From Bryobacterales bacterium (GTDB taxonomy: Bacteria; Acidobacteriota; Terriglobia; Bryobacterales; Bryobacteraceae): a DNA stretch of 45,171 nucleotides. The position numbers and the translations under genes were made by a program. The stretch is from contig JADZCI010000057.1 in the NCBI GenBank assembly GCA_020851655.1, forward strand, positions 1 through 45,171, read 5' to 3'. The notes under the pieces were generated by a model. That model did not search any database, was not told the DNA's origin, and saw only the letters and a list, made by a program, of their open reading frames with translations. Below, piece after piece: positions 15,996 through 25,023 of the stretch; position 1 is the stretch's first letter; each line of letters begins with the position of its first letter.

Positions 15996-18982
15996 GTCAA
16001 CTGGTTCAGATCAATCCCACCAGCGTCAGTGGAAAGCAGTACTGGCGCAGCTTGAACGAACTCTCCGGCCGTCCCGAGTTCCGGGAATGGGTGGAGCGCG
16101 AGTTTCAAGACAACGCTTCGGAACTGATCGACTCCGGTTCGCGCCGCACGCTGCTCAAGCTGATGGCCGCCTCGTTTGGCCTCGCTGGTATGACCGCCTG
16201 CCGGCGTCCGGTAGAACAGATTCTTCCTCTGTCCAAAGGCGTCGAGGGTTACATTCCTGGAAAGCCGATGCACTACGCCACGGCCGCCAGCCTTGGCGGC
16301 GCGGCGACGGGGTTGATTGTCGAGGTCCACGACGGACGTCCTACCAAGATTGAAGGCAATCCCAAGCACCCGTATTCGCTCGGCGCAACGTCGGCTCAGG
16401 TTCAGGCCTCGATTCTCAACCTCTACGACCCGGACCGGGCCAAGGCGCCAAAGCACCGCGCCGTGAACGCGACATGGGAGGAATTCTCTTCGTTCGCAAA
16501 GCAGCATTTCACTCCGGCGAAACTGGGTGATGGCGCTGGATTGCGCATCGTGTCGGAGCGCTCCAGTTCACCGAGCCTGGCTTCGATCAAAGCCTCGCTG
16601 TTGAAGAAATTTCCCGCCGCCAGGTGGATTGAGTACGAATCGCTGGGACACGACGAACCTCGCAAGGGCGCCCAAATCGCTTTCGGCCAGCCGTTGCAAG
16701 CGCATTACCAGTTCGACAAGGCTGACGTCATCTTCGCGCTGGATTGCGACTTTCTGGGGCTGGACTCGCTGACGATTCTTCCCATCAAGCAGTTTGCCGC
16801 AAAGCGCCGGGTGGACGGCCAGGATTCGTCCATGAACCGGCTCTACGCCGCCGAGAGCAACTACACCCTGACCGGTGCGCAGGCGGATCACCGCGTGCGG
16901 GTTCGCGCTTCCGATGCCGGCATGCTGGCGTTGATGCTGGCAAAGGAACTGAATGTCCCCGGCGGTGAACTGAAAGTCGTGGACTCGGCATCCGATGCCG
17001 CAAGGAAAGTCATTTCCGCGGCTGCGAAGGACTTGGCCGCGCATAAGGGGCGTTCCATCGTGATTGCCGGTCCGCGCCAGCCGGCCGCGGTCCATGCGCT
17101 CGTCGCTCTTATTAACCAGACACTGGGTAACGACGGGACGACGGTCGTCTACACCAAGCCTGCTGTCGAGCCTACCGACCAACTGGCCGCCGCCAAGGAC
17201 TTGGCCGCCGATCTCAACGGGGGCAAGGTGTCCACCCTGGTAATGCTGGGCGGCAATCCCGCCTACACCATGCCTGCCGATGCCGACTTCGAGAACGGCA
17301 TCAAGAAGGCCCAGGTGTCGATCGCATTGACGGCTGACGAAAACGAGACTTGGTCGGCCTCCGAGTGGCGGTTGCCGGAGACGCATCCGTTCGAGACATG
17401 GAGCGATGCGCTGGCGCTTGACGGAACGCTGTCGGTTCAGCAACCGCTGATCGAGCCGTTGTACGCGGCCAAATCCGTGCTCGAAGTCGCGGCGATGATC
17501 GCGGATGCGCCTGTGGCCAAACCCTATGAGATCGTCAAAACGACTGTCACCGCGACGTGGCCGGCCGCGGAGCGAGAGAAGCGCTGGAAGCTTGCGCTTC
17601 GTGACGGTCTGGTGGCTGGCACCGCGTCGGCGCCGGTCAAGACCGCCGCTGACGTCAAGAAGGTTTTTCCGCAAATCGCAGACGCTCTCAAACCGGCGCC
17701 GGCCGGTTTTGAAGTGGTCTTCTTCCCCAGTTCTCACACCTATGACGGCCGCTATGCGAACAACGGCTGGCTGCAGGAAGCGCCGGATCCGATTACCAAG
17801 CTGGTTTGGGATAATGCCGCGCTGATCAGCCCGAAGACGGCCGGCGCGCTGGGTGTCACGGACGGCGGCTACATAACAATTTCCGGCGGCGGCAAGCAGA
17901 TTAGCGCACCGGCGATGATCCTTCCCGGCCATGCCGACAATTCGATCTCGCTGTCGCTCGGTTTTGGCCGTAACGCGTGCGGACGTGTGGGGCAGGGCGT
18001 TGGCCACCGGGCCGAATCGCTGCGGACGGCCGGCGGTTTCTACCTGATGACTGGCGTGCAGGTGGCCAAGTCGCCCGAGCGTTACAGCCTGGTGACTACG
18101 CAGGAGCACCACACCCTGATTGAGCCAATCACCGGAAAGCCTCGCCATGACATTGCGGTGGATGTGACCATCGAGGAGTTCCGTAAGGGTCCTGAGGCCC
18201 ATGAGGGCGCCCAGCACGCGGCTGCCGAAGAGAACATGACGATGTTCCCCGACTTCGATTACTCGAAGGGGTACCAGTGGGGGATGACGATCGACCTGAA
18301 CTCGTGCATCGGGTGCAATGCCTGTCTGGTTGCCTGCCAGGCGGAAAACAACATCCCGGTGGTCGGCAAAGACCAAGTGAACCGGGGACGCGAAATGCAC
18401 TGGATACGCCTGGACCGCTACTTTGAGGGCGCCGAGGACGATCCGCAGATTGTGAATCAGCCGATGGCTTGCCAGCAGTGCGAACGCGCTCCTTGCGAAT
18501 CGGTGTGCCCGGTTGCGGCGACGGTGCACAGTCCCGAAGGACTCAACGAGATGGCGTACAACCGCTGCGTCGGCACCCGCTACTGCTCGAACAACTGCCC
18601 GTACAAGGTCCGTCGGTTCAACTTCCTGAACTTCCACAAGCATATTCAGGAAACAGAAAAGATGGTTTTCAATCCCGACGTCACCGTGCGCATGCGCGGC
18701 GTCATGGAAAAGTGCAACTACTGCGTGCAACGTATCCAGGAAAAGAAAATCCAGGCGAAGGCCGAAGGCCGCCGCACGCTGAAGGACGGCGAGATTATCA
18801 CCGCCTGCCAGCAGGTTTGCCCCGCCAGCGCGATTGTGTTTGGCGACATCAATGACCCCGAGAGCCGGGTCGCCAAGATGAAGAAGCAATCGCGCGACTA
18901 TTCGCTGCTCGAAGAATTGAACATCAGGCCCAGGACAACTTATTTGTCCAAGGTGCGCAATCCCAACCCGGAGCTGGCTTAA
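15992..18982 (+). CDS. actB: Alternative complex III iron-sulfur subunit ActB (molybdopterin-like plus ferredoxin-like)
   Basis: Starting at ATG 15992 (overlapping the actA stop), this 996-residue protein has an extended N-terminus of about 45 residues before a twin-arginine motif ([10 protein letters not shown] near 51-60), the layout known for extended-Tat MoCo/4Fe-4S proteins. The first 700 or so residues resemble molybdopterin oxidoreductases, but in ACIII this part holds no molybdenum cofactor. The C-terminal part, from about residue 770, carries the four cysteine clusters for Fe-S centres: [40 protein letters not shown], and CNYC with CQQVCPAS. It links quinol oxidation by ActC to the haem subunits. 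The fused B1-B2 form matches Rhodothermus and Flavobacterium. Confidence 0.93.
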   Translation: MSQLVQINPTSVSGKQYWRSLNELSGRPEFREWVEREFQDNASELIDSGSRRTLLKLMAASFGLAGMTACRRPVEQILPLSKGVEGYIPGKPMHYATAASLGGAATGLIVEVHDGRPTKIEGNPKHPYSLGATSAQVQASILNLYDPDRAKAPKHRAVNATWEEFSSFAKQHFTPAKLGDGAGLRIVSERSSSPSLASIKASLLKKFPAARWIEYESLGHDEPRKGAQIAFGQPLQAHYQFDKADVIFALDCDFLGLDSLTILPIKQFAAKRRVDGQDSSMNRLYAAESNYTLTGAQADHRVRVRASDAGMLALMLAKELNVPGGELKVVDSASDAARKVISAAAKDLAAHKGRSIVIAGPRQPAAVHALVALINQTLGNDGTTVVYTKPAVEPTDQLAAAKDLAADLNGGKVSTLVMLGGNPAYTMPADADFENGIKKAQVSIALTADENETWSASEWRLPETHPFETWSDALALDGTLSVQQPLIEPLYAAKSVLEVAAMIADAPVAKPYEIVKTTVTATWPAAEREKRWKLALRDGLVAGTASAPVKTAADVKKVFPQIADALKPAPAGFEVVFFPSSHTYDGRYANNGWLQEAPDPITKLVWDNAALISPKTAGALGVTDGGYITISGGGKQISAPAMILPGHADNSISLSLGFGRNACGRVGQGVGHRAESLRTAGGFYLMTGVQVAKSPERYSLVTTQEHHTLIEPITGKPRHDIAVDVTIEEFRKGPEAHEGAQHAAAEENMTMFPDFDYSKGYQWGMTIDLNSCIGCNACLVACQAENNIPVVGKDQVNRGREMHWIRLDRYFEGAEDDPQIVNQPMACQQCERAPCESVCPVAATVHSPEGLNEMAYNRCVGTRYCSNNCPYKVRRFNFLNFHKHIQETEKMVFNPDVTVRMRGVMEKCNYCVQRIQEKKIQAKAEGRRTLKDGEIITACQQVCPASAIVFGDINDPESRVAKMKKQSRDYSLLEELNIRPRTTYLSKVRNPNPELA

Positions 18983-18986
18983 CCAC

Positions 18987-20372
18987 ATGGCTGATCTTGC
19001 GCTCGACCCCAGAGTTGAACTCAATCCGCCGCTCGTGACCGGCGGGCAGACCTATGCCGACCTTACGGAGAAGATCAGTTCGATCACCGAACAGCCTCCT
19101 CCCAAACAGTGGTATTTCGGCATGGCGATCGCTGTGCCGGTGGCCTTGTTGCTGTTTGGCTGCCTGACCTACCTCGTTTCAACGGGGATCGGTGTTTGGG
19201 GCAACAACATTCCGGTCGGATGGGGCTGGGACATCACGAATTTCGTCTGGTGGATCGGTATCGGCCACGCGGGAACGTTGATTTCGGCCATTCTGTTTCT
19301 CTTCCGGCAGAAGTGGAGAACATCCATCAATCGCGCCGCCGAAGCGATGACACTCTTCGCGGTGGCCTGCGCGGCCATCTATCCGCTGTTTCACACTGGC
19401 CGCCCGTGGCGCGCCGCATACTGGCTGTTCCCGCTGCCGAACGAGTACCTGCACATCTGGCAGAACTTTCGCAGCCCGCTGATGTGGGACGTCTTCGCCG
19501 TCTCAACATACGGCACGGTGTCACTGTTGTTCTGGTATGTCGGGCTGATTCCCGACCTGGCGACACTTCGCGACCGGGCCGCCGGGCTGCGGCAGAAGAT
19601 TTTCGCCATCATGAGCTTCGGTTGGCGCGGTTCAGCCCGGCAGTGGAAGCACTATGAGCTGGCCTACCTGATTCTGGCCGGCATCTCGACACCGCTGGTG
19701 CTCTCGGTCCATTCGATCGTGTCGTTCGACTTTGCCACATCCGTGCTTCCGGGCTGGCACACAACCATCTTTCCCCCGTACTTTGTCGCGGGCGCCATCT
19801 ACTCCGGCTTCGCCATGGTGGTGTCGCTTCTCGTTCTGGCGCGCTGGATCTACGGGCTTCAGAACCTCATCACTTTGAAGCACCTGGACAACATGTGCAA
19901 GGTCATGCTGGCTACGGGCATGATCGTGGGTTTCTCTTACGGCACGGAGTATTTCATCGCGTGGTACAGCGCCAATCCGTTTGAGCAATTCACTTTCCGC
20001 AACCGCGCTTTCGGTCCGTACTGGTGGGCCTATTGGACGATGATCACCTGCAACGTCCTCTCGCCTCAATTGTTCTGGTTCAAGAAGATGCGGCAGTCGC
20101 TGGTGGGAATGTTCATCATCTCGATCTTCATCAATATCGGCATGTGGTTCGAGCGCTTCGTCATCATTGTGACCTCGCTACACCGTGACTTCCTGCCGAG
20201 CTCCTGGGGTTATTTCCGTCCGACCTGGGTGGATATTGGAACCTTCACTGGGACGATCGGGCTGTTCCTCACCTTGTTCCTGCTCTTCCTCCGGTTTTTG
20301 CCAGCGATTGCGATCGCCGAGGTCAAGGGCGTTTTGCATGGACAGATTCAACGCGAGAAGGGAGATCACTAA
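18987..20372 (+). CDS. actC: Alternative complex III NrfD-like membrane subunit ActC
   Basis: This 461-residue polytopic protein belongs to the NrfD/PsrC family, with about ten membrane helices beginning near residue 47 ([20 protein letters not shown]). In ACIII, ActC is the quinol-binding subunit that contacts the Fe-S protein ActB. Segments such as [20 protein letters not shown] and [13 protein letters not shown] have the conserved histidines and acidic residues of the family's quinone pocket and proposed proton path. Its ATG is 4 bases after the actB stop, and actD begins directly after its own stop, consistent with stoichiometric production. Confidence 0.93.
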   Translation: MADLALDPRVELNPPLVTGGQTYADLTEKISSITEQPPPKQWYFGMAIAVPVALLLFGCLTYLVSTGIGVWGNNIPVGWGWDITNFVWWIGIGHAGTLISAILFLFRQKWRTSINRAAEAMTLFAVACAAIYPLFHTGRPWRAAYWLFPLPNEYLHIWQNFRSPLMWDVFAVSTYGTVSLLFWYVGLIPDLATLRDRAAGLRQKIFAIMSFGWRGSARQWKHYELAYLILAGISTPLVLSVHSIVSFDFATSVLPGWHTTIFPPYFVAGAIYSGFAMVVSLLVLARWIYGLQNLITLKHLDNMCKVMLATGMIVGFSYGTEYFIAWYSANPFEQFTFRNRAFGPYWWAYWTMITCNVLSPQLFWFKKMRQSLVGMFIISIFINIGMWFERFVIIVTSLHRDFLPSSWGYFRPTWVDIGTFTGTIGLFLTLFLLFLRFLPAIAIAEVKGVLHGQIQREKGDH

Positions 20373-20942
20373 ATGGCGGCCAAACTCCCCTTCATGGAAA
20401 CAAACGGCGACGAGCCGAAATACTACGCGGTGATGTCTGACTTCAACACGCCCGAAGATCTTCTGCGGGCAGTCCGCACGGCGCGAACCGCCGGCTACAC
20501 ACAACTCGAGGCGTTTTCGCCGTTTCCGATTCACGGCATCGATGAAGCGATGGGCGAAGGCCGTTCGCCGCTCGGCTGGATCGTCATTCTGTGCGCCTTG
20601 GCTGGCATTGCGCTCGCCATCCTCCTGCAGTGGTGGACCGGCGCCATTGACTACAAACTGGTGATCGCCGGGAAACCGCTATTCGCGCTCGAGCCTTCCG
20701 TGCCGATTATTTTTGAACTCGGTGTCCTGGTCTCGGCTTTCGGCGCGGTTATTGGAATGCTGGCGCTGAACAAGCTGCCTCAATACTGGCACCCGTTTTT
20801 CAACTACACGGCGCATGCCGGCGCCAGCAACGATCGTTTTCTGCTGGCCATCTCGGCCACCGATCCAAAGTTCAAGACGGATGAGGTCAAAGCGCTGCTC
20901 GACTCGCTCGGTGGCCGGAATACCGAACTGGTGGAGTCCTGA
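20373..20942 (+). CDS. actD: Alternative complex III subunit ActD (DUF3341)
   Basis: The 189-residue protein has a cytoplasmic N-terminal domain with a ferredoxin-like fold (YAVMSDFNTPEDLLRAVRTA onward), the segment SPFPIHGIDEAMG typical of DUF3341, and two membrane helices (about 63-83 and 105-130). In ACIII structures ActD is a small membrane subunit that packs against ActC and ActF. It has no cofactor motifs. It starts immediately after the actC stop codon, with no intervening base, and ends one base before actE. Confidence 0.92.
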   Translation: MAAKLPFMETNGDEPKYYAVMSDFNTPEDLLRAVRTARTAGYTQLEAFSPFPIHGIDEAMGEGRSPLGWIVILCALAGIALAILLQWWTGAIDYKLVIAGKPLFALEPSVPIIFELGVLVSAFGAVIGMLALNKLPQYWHPFFNYTAHAGASNDRFLLAISATDPKFKTDEVKALLDSLGGRNTELVES

Positions 20943-20943
20943 G

Positions 20944-21555
20944 ATGAAGATGATGTTGTGGCAAAAAGCAATGCTGGCCGCCTCCGGCGGGGTTCTTCTG
21001 GCGGGTTGTTCGAATTTTCCGGCGAGAAAACCGCCGGTTCTGGTATGGCCTGATATGAAATTCCAGGAGAAGTACAAGCCGCAGATGAAGTCCGAGTTTT
21101 TCTCAGACGGACGCGTCACCCGCCGGCCTGTCGCCAACACGATCGCCCTGGAGACCTACAAGGAAGACGAGGCGTACTCGACCGGACTGAATCCAGACAA
21201 CACGTACGTCGCGCGGAATCCGGAGCCGTTGAACAAGGAGACGTTGGAGCGCGGGCAGACGAAATTCAACATCTACTGCCAGCCCTGCCACGATAAGACC
21301 GGATCGGGCCGCGGCATTGTGCCCTCCAAGGCCATCTGGGTTCCCGGCAATATGCACGATGAACGTATCGTGAACTTTGTGGATGGCGAGATATTTCACG
21401 TCATCACCAACGGACGCCGGTCCATGCCCGCCTACCGCTTTCAGATTCCAGAGAAAGACCGCTGGGCCATTGTCGCCTACGTGCGGGCCTTGCAACGGTC
21501 CTGGCACGGCACGATGGCGGATGTTCCCGCCGACTTGCGGGAGAAAGTGAGATAA
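20944..21555 (+). CDS. actE: Alternative complex III monohaem lipoprotein cytochrome ActE
   Basis: The ATG at 20944 gives 203 residues with a lipoprotein signal (lipobox LLAGC, lipidated C22) and one CXXCH haem motif, CQPCH at 112-116. A methionine in MPAYRF downstream is a candidate sixth haem ligand. This is the monohaem, lipid-anchored cytochrome subunit of alternative complex III, facing the periplasm, and it may be the electron exit toward the caa3 oxidase. A more upstream start would run back into actD in another frame and spoil the signal peptide, so 20944 is preferred. Confidence 0.92.
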   Translation: MKMMLWQKAMLAASGGVLLAGCSNFPARKPPVLVWPDMKFQEKYKPQMKSEFFSDGRVTRRPVANTIALETYKEDEAYSTGLNPDNTYVARNPEPLNKETLERGQTKFNIYCQPCHDKTGSGRGIVPSKAIWVPGNMHDERIVNFVDGEIFHVITNGRRSMPAYRFQIPEKDRWAIVAYVRALQRSWHGTMADVPADLREKVR

Positions 21556-21559
21556 CGCC

Positions 21560-22765
21560 ATGGCGCAAGAACACCCTCATCAATCAGCCGCGGATAACTA
21601 CTTCCTGGCGCCGGGCATGTGGGCCACGGTCCGGAACGGGCTGGCCTTCCTGGCGCTGGCGGGCTGGATTGCTTCCATCGCGGGGTTTGCGACCAATCGC
21701 GAGCAGTTCCACTTTTCTTACCTCACCGCTTTCCTTTTCTGCGTCTCGATCGGGCTCGGAGCACTGTTCTTTGTGCTGGTGCAGCACTTGAGTGGATCGG
21801 CATGCAGTGTGACAGTCCGGCGCCTGGAAGAGTCGATCATGCGGACCCTCCCGTTCGGCGTGGTCCTGTTTGGACTGGTCGTGACGGGCATCCATTACAC
21901 CTATCACTGGAGCCATGAATCGGCCAAGACGGACGCGGTGTTGAAACAGAAACTCGCGTATCTGAATGCCGATTGGTTCACGATTCGCGGGGTGATTGTT
22001 TTTGGGCTTTGGACCATCTGGGCCCTGGTACTGTTCCGGAAATCGCGCGCCCAGGATGTGGACGGCGCCATCGCCCATACACGCAACCTGGTCAAGTGGA
22101 GCGCCCCCGGGTTGTTGCTCCTCTTCATCACGGCGTCAGTTGCGAGTTTTGACTGGATCATGTCTCTCGACCCGCACTGGTTTTCCACGATGTTCGGCGT
22201 GTACTTTCTCACCGGCGGCGGATTGGGTTTCATCGCGGTATTGATTCTGATATGCCTCGCGCTGCGCAACGCCGGCTACTTGAACAACGCCATTAACGAA
22301 GAGCACTATCACGACCTGGGCAAGTGGCTTTTCTGCATGACCGCCTTTTGGGGCTACATCGCATTCTCGCAGTACATGCTCATCTGGTACGGCAACCTGC
22401 CGGAAGAGATCTTTTGGTTCAAGAACCGGCTGGTGGGCAGTTGGGAGGGGATGGCGATCTTCCTGGTCTTCGGGCACTTCCTGATCCCCTTCTTTGCGCT
22501 GCTGCCGCGAGCCAGCAAACGGAACTTCAAGGTCCTGACGTTCTTTGCCGTCTGGCTGCTGGTGATGCACTATGCCGACATCTACTGGCAGGTCATGCCG
22601 GTATTGCACAAGAACGGCATCTCGCCGCACTGGTTGGATCTGGCGACCTTGGTTGCGCTGGTCTCCACGTTTGGGTTGATCTTCTGGGCGCAGTTGCGCG
22701 AAAGGCCGCTCGTCCCGGTCGGCGACCCGCGTCTGCGCCAATCCCTGGCTTTCCATAACGCGTGA
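21560..22765 (+). CDS. actF: Alternative complex III membrane subunit ActF
   Basis: This 401-residue protein has about ten membrane helices and resembles ActC, as expected for ActF, the second NrfD-like subunit of the complex. Recognisable stretches include TGIHYTYHWSHESAKTDAVL, SFDWIMSLDPHWFSTMFGVY and the region FSQYMLIWYGNLPEEIFWF. In solved ACIII structures ActF has no redox centre but has conserved charged residues proposed for proton movement. Its ATG lies 4 bases after the actE stop. The next gene follows 8 bases downstream. Confidence 0.92.
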   Translation: MAQEHPHQSAADNYFLAPGMWATVRNGLAFLALAGWIASIAGFATNREQFHFSYLTAFLFCVSIGLGALFFVLVQHLSGSACSVTVRRLEESIMRTLPFGVVLFGLVVTGIHYTYHWSHESAKTDAVLKQKLAYLNADWFTIRGVIVFGLWTIWALVLFRKSRAQDVDGAIAHTRNLVKWSAPGLLLLFITASVASFDWIMSLDPHWFSTMFGVYFLTGGGLGFIAVLILICLALRNAGYLNNAINEEHYHDLGKWLFCMTAFWGYIAFSQYMLIWYGNLPEEIFWFKNRLVGSWEGMAIFLVFGHFLIPFFALLPRASKRNFKVLTFFAVWLLVMHYADIYWQVMPVLHKNGISPHWLDLATLVALVSTFGLIFWAQLRERPLVPVGDPRLRQSLAFHNA

Positions 22766-22773
22766 GGAATACC

Positions 22774-23238
22774 ATGTCAGACACCAAGATTGCGCAGGTA
22801 AGTCCAGACCTTGGATATGACCGGCATCCGGCGAGCGCCAGGATCCTGGCGATCATCGGCTTCTCTACGGTGGCTCTTCTGGTAGCGATAATAGTAGGCG
22901 TCTGGGTGCTCTACGTTCTCGCCGAGCAGAAAGTGGAGGAAGAGCACGTCGGCAAAGTTTATAGCGATGAGTTGCGGGCGATTCATACCCGCGAAGAAGA
23001 GCAGTTGAACCACTACGGCTTTGTGGACAAGGAGCACGGAATCGTCCGGCTCCCGATCGACCGCTCGATGGAACTCCTCGCACAAGAGTATGCACAGGGC
23101 AAGACCGGCTACAACACTAAGACGTATCCGCTCCGTCCGGAGCAGCCGCAAGGCGCTCCCGGAACTCCCGCCGCGCCCGGAGGCGCCGCCGCTACGCCCG
23201 CTACACCTGGAGGTCAGACACCCGTTGCCAAACACTAG
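22774..23238 (+). CDS. Small membrane protein of the ACIII/caa3 operon, function unknown
   Basis: Starting at ATG 22774 behind GAGGAAT, this gives 154 residues. There is one membrane helix (about 30-53), then a charged periplasmic-type segment (EEEHVGKVYSDELRAIHTRE, HYGFVDKEHGIVRLPIDRSM) and a low-complexity tail rich in alanine, proline and glycine (last 40 residues). The segment LNHYGFVDKEHGIVRLPIDR is well defined and probably conserved. No haem or copper motif is present. Its place between actF and the SCO chaperone suggests a link between ACIII and oxidase assembly, or a subunit of the supercomplex (inference). A GTG at 22762 overlapping the actF stop is a less likely start. Confidence 0.8.
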   Translation: MSDTKIAQVSPDLGYDRHPASARILAIIGFSTVALLVAIIVGVWVLYVLAEQKVEEEHVGKVYSDELRAIHTREEEQLNHYGFVDKEHGIVRLPIDRSMELLAQEYAQGKTGYNTKTYPLRPEQPQGAPGTPAAPGGAAATPATPGGQTPVAKH

Positions 23239-24064
23239 GTTCATCGCCCGCCTTGTCATCGCCGCGGCGCTCGCCACTGGTTTCGCGTTCAGCGAATCGC
23301 CGGAAGAGCGCACCCCGCGCGAACTGGAAGGCGTCGGTGTCACCGAAAAGCTGGGCAATCCGGTTGACCTGAACCTGACGTTCATCGCCGAGAGCGGCTA
23401 CCCGGTTGCATTGAAGGAATACTTCAAGCCCGGCAAGCCGGTGATCCTCAATCTCGTCTATTACACCTGCCCCATGCTGTGCAATCTGGTGTTGAACGGG
23501 CAGACATCGATGTTCCGCGATCTGGATTGGAACGTGGGAGACAAGTTCGAAGTTGTCACCATCAGCATCGATCCAACGGAAAACTTCAAACTGGCACGCG
23601 ACAAGAAAGCGTTGTACCTGACCAGCTACGACCGTCCCACCACCGGATGGCACTTCCTGACCGACAACGGCGGCAACGTAAAGAAGTTGGCCGAACAGGT
23701 CGGGTTCAATTACCGCTTCGACGAGAAGATCGGCCAGTACGCGCACCCGGCGGTCATCTTTGTGCTGACGCCGGAAGGCAAGGTGGCGCGATATCTCTAC
23801 GGCACACGCTTCAAGACTTTCCAGGCGAAGATGGCGCTCACCGAAGCGGCCCAGGGCAAATGGGGCGTCACTTTTGAGCGTGTTCTCCTCTATTGCTTCC
23901 ACTACGATCCCGAGTCACGCTCCTACACGCTCTTTGCTCAAAATCTGATGCGGCTGGGCGGGGTGTTGACGCTGGCGATCCTGGTATTTGTGTTGATTCG
24001 TCTGTTCCGCCGCGAGCGGAGGTTCGCCTCAGCATCGCACCGAGGGTTGGTTACCACAAAATGA
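23225..24064 (+). CDS. SCO1/SenC-type copper chaperone for cytochrome oxidase
   Basis: The likely start is TTG 23225, with GGAGG at 23209-23213, overlapping the end of the preceding gene by 14 bases. This gives 279 residues. An N-terminal hydrophobic segment is followed by a thioredoxin-like SCO domain with the copper-binding CPMLC (C82, C86) and H174 in QYAHPAV. A membrane helix near the C-terminus (LGGVLTLAILVFVLIRLF) anchors it a second time, and is followed by a basic tail. SCO proteins deliver copper to, or reduce the thiols of, the CuA site of oxidase subunit II, which is encoded immediately downstream with an ATGA overlap. An upstream start in the same frame would lie inside the previous gene and is rejected. 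Confidence 0.88.
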   Translation: MPNTRFIARLVIAAALATGFAFSESPEERTPRELEGVGVTEKLGNPVDLNLTFIAESGYPVALKEYFKPGKPVILNLVYYTCPMLCNLVLNGQTSMFRDLDWNVGDKFEVVTISIDPTENFKLARDKKALYLTSYDRPTTGWHFLTDNGGNVKKLAEQVGFNYRFDEKIGQYAHPAVIFVLTPEGKVARYLYGTRFKTFQAKMALTEAAQGKWGVTFERVLLYCFHYDPESRSYTLFAQNLMRLGGVLTLAILVFVLIRLFRRERRFASASHRGLVTTK

Positions 24065-25002
24065 ACTGGTTTCGCGATTACCTGCTTGGCCCCCAGTCGG
24101 CGACGCACGCCACCGAGGTGGACAGTCTCTTCATGTTCATCGTCTACCTCACTATCTTTTTCTTCTTCTTCAACGGGGCGCTGATCTTCTATGCCGCCCG
24201 GCGGTGGCGCCGGAAATCAGACCGCGAAATAACGCCCCACATCACGCACAACACGAAGCTCGAACTGTTGTGGAGCCTGATCCCGGCCGTGGTGGTGTTT
24301 GTCGTCTTCTTTTGGGGGTTCAAGGGGTACGTCAGCGCGTTTATCCCTCCCAATGAAGCGCTGGAAATCGTGGTCACGGGCAAGAAGTGGGTGTGGCAAT
24401 TCGAGTATCCCGACGGAACCCGTTCTTTGAACGACCTCCACGTTCCGCTGAACCGGGATGTGAAGCTGGTGATGCATTCCGAAGACGTCATTCACAGTTT
24501 CTTTGTGCCGCGCTTCCGCCTGAAGCGTGATGTCATTCCGGGGCGCTACACGGAGTTGTGGTTCCGGGCGACTCAACCCGGGGTGCAGCAGGTGTTTTGC
24601 GCCGAGTACTGTGGCAAGGGACACTCCGACATGCTGGCCCGGATTTTTGTCGACACGCCGGAACAGTACGAAACCTTCCTGCGTGAAGGCGACGAGCAGA
24701 CGCGCACCATGCCGCTCGGCGAACTGGGCAGGCTGGTTTACGAAAACAAAGGCTGCGCCACCTGTCACTCCCTTGACGGCACGCGCGGCCAGGGGCCGAG
24801 CTTCAAGGGCATCTGGGGCCACCCGGCCGACGGCAGCGACGGCAAGAACTATGTGGTCGATGCGAACTATATCCGGCAGTCCATCCTGTATCCTCAGGCT
24901 GTCGTGGTGAAAGGGTTTGAACCGATCATGCCCACGTTTCAGGGTTTGCTCCGTGAACGCGAGATACTCGGCGTGATCGAGTACATCAAGTCATTGCAGT
25001 AA
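24061..25002 (+). CDS. coxB: caa3 cytochrome c oxidase subunit II with fused cytochrome c domain
   Basis: The ATG at 24061 overlaps the SCO stop and gives 313 residues. Two membrane helices (about 22-46 and 68-90) anchor a cupredoxin domain with the CuA ligands H145, C180, E182, C184, H188 and M191 (in the segment FCAEYCGKGHSDM). A C-terminal cytochrome c domain follows, with CATCH (232-236) and an axial methionine in EPIMPTF. This fusion defines a caa3-type oxidase, in which electrons enter through the attached haem c. Given its position after ACIII, electrons probably pass directly from ActA/ActE within a supercomplex. Confidence 0.94.
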   Translation: MNWFRDYLLGPQSATHATEVDSLFMFIVYLTIFFFFFNGALIFYAARRWRRKSDREITPHITHNTKLELLWSLIPAVVVFVVFFWGFKGYVSAFIPPNEALEIVVTGKKWVWQFEYPDGTRSLNDLHVPLNRDVKLVMHSEDVIHSFFVPRFRLKRDVIPGRYTELWFRATQPGVQQVFCAEYCGKGHSDMLARIFVDTPEQYETFLREGDEQTRTMPLGELGRLVYENKGCATCHSLDGTRGQGPSFKGIWGHPADGSDGKNYVVDANYIRQSILYPQAVVVKGFEPIMPTFQGLLREREILGVIEYIKSLQ

Positions 25003-25023
25003 AGGAGCAAAGGAGAGTCACCT

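Noticed and set aside
16568-19024. A very long open frame on the minus strand opposite actB (over 800 codons)
   Set aside because: It mirrors the codon pattern of actB in a GC-rich sequence, shows low-complexity arginine/histidine-rich protein and no family motif. actB has full domain support.
22762-22773. GTG start overlapping the actF stop for the small membrane protein
   Set aside because: The ATG at 22774 has GAGGAAT at suitable distance. The GTG would place this sequence inside the coding region.
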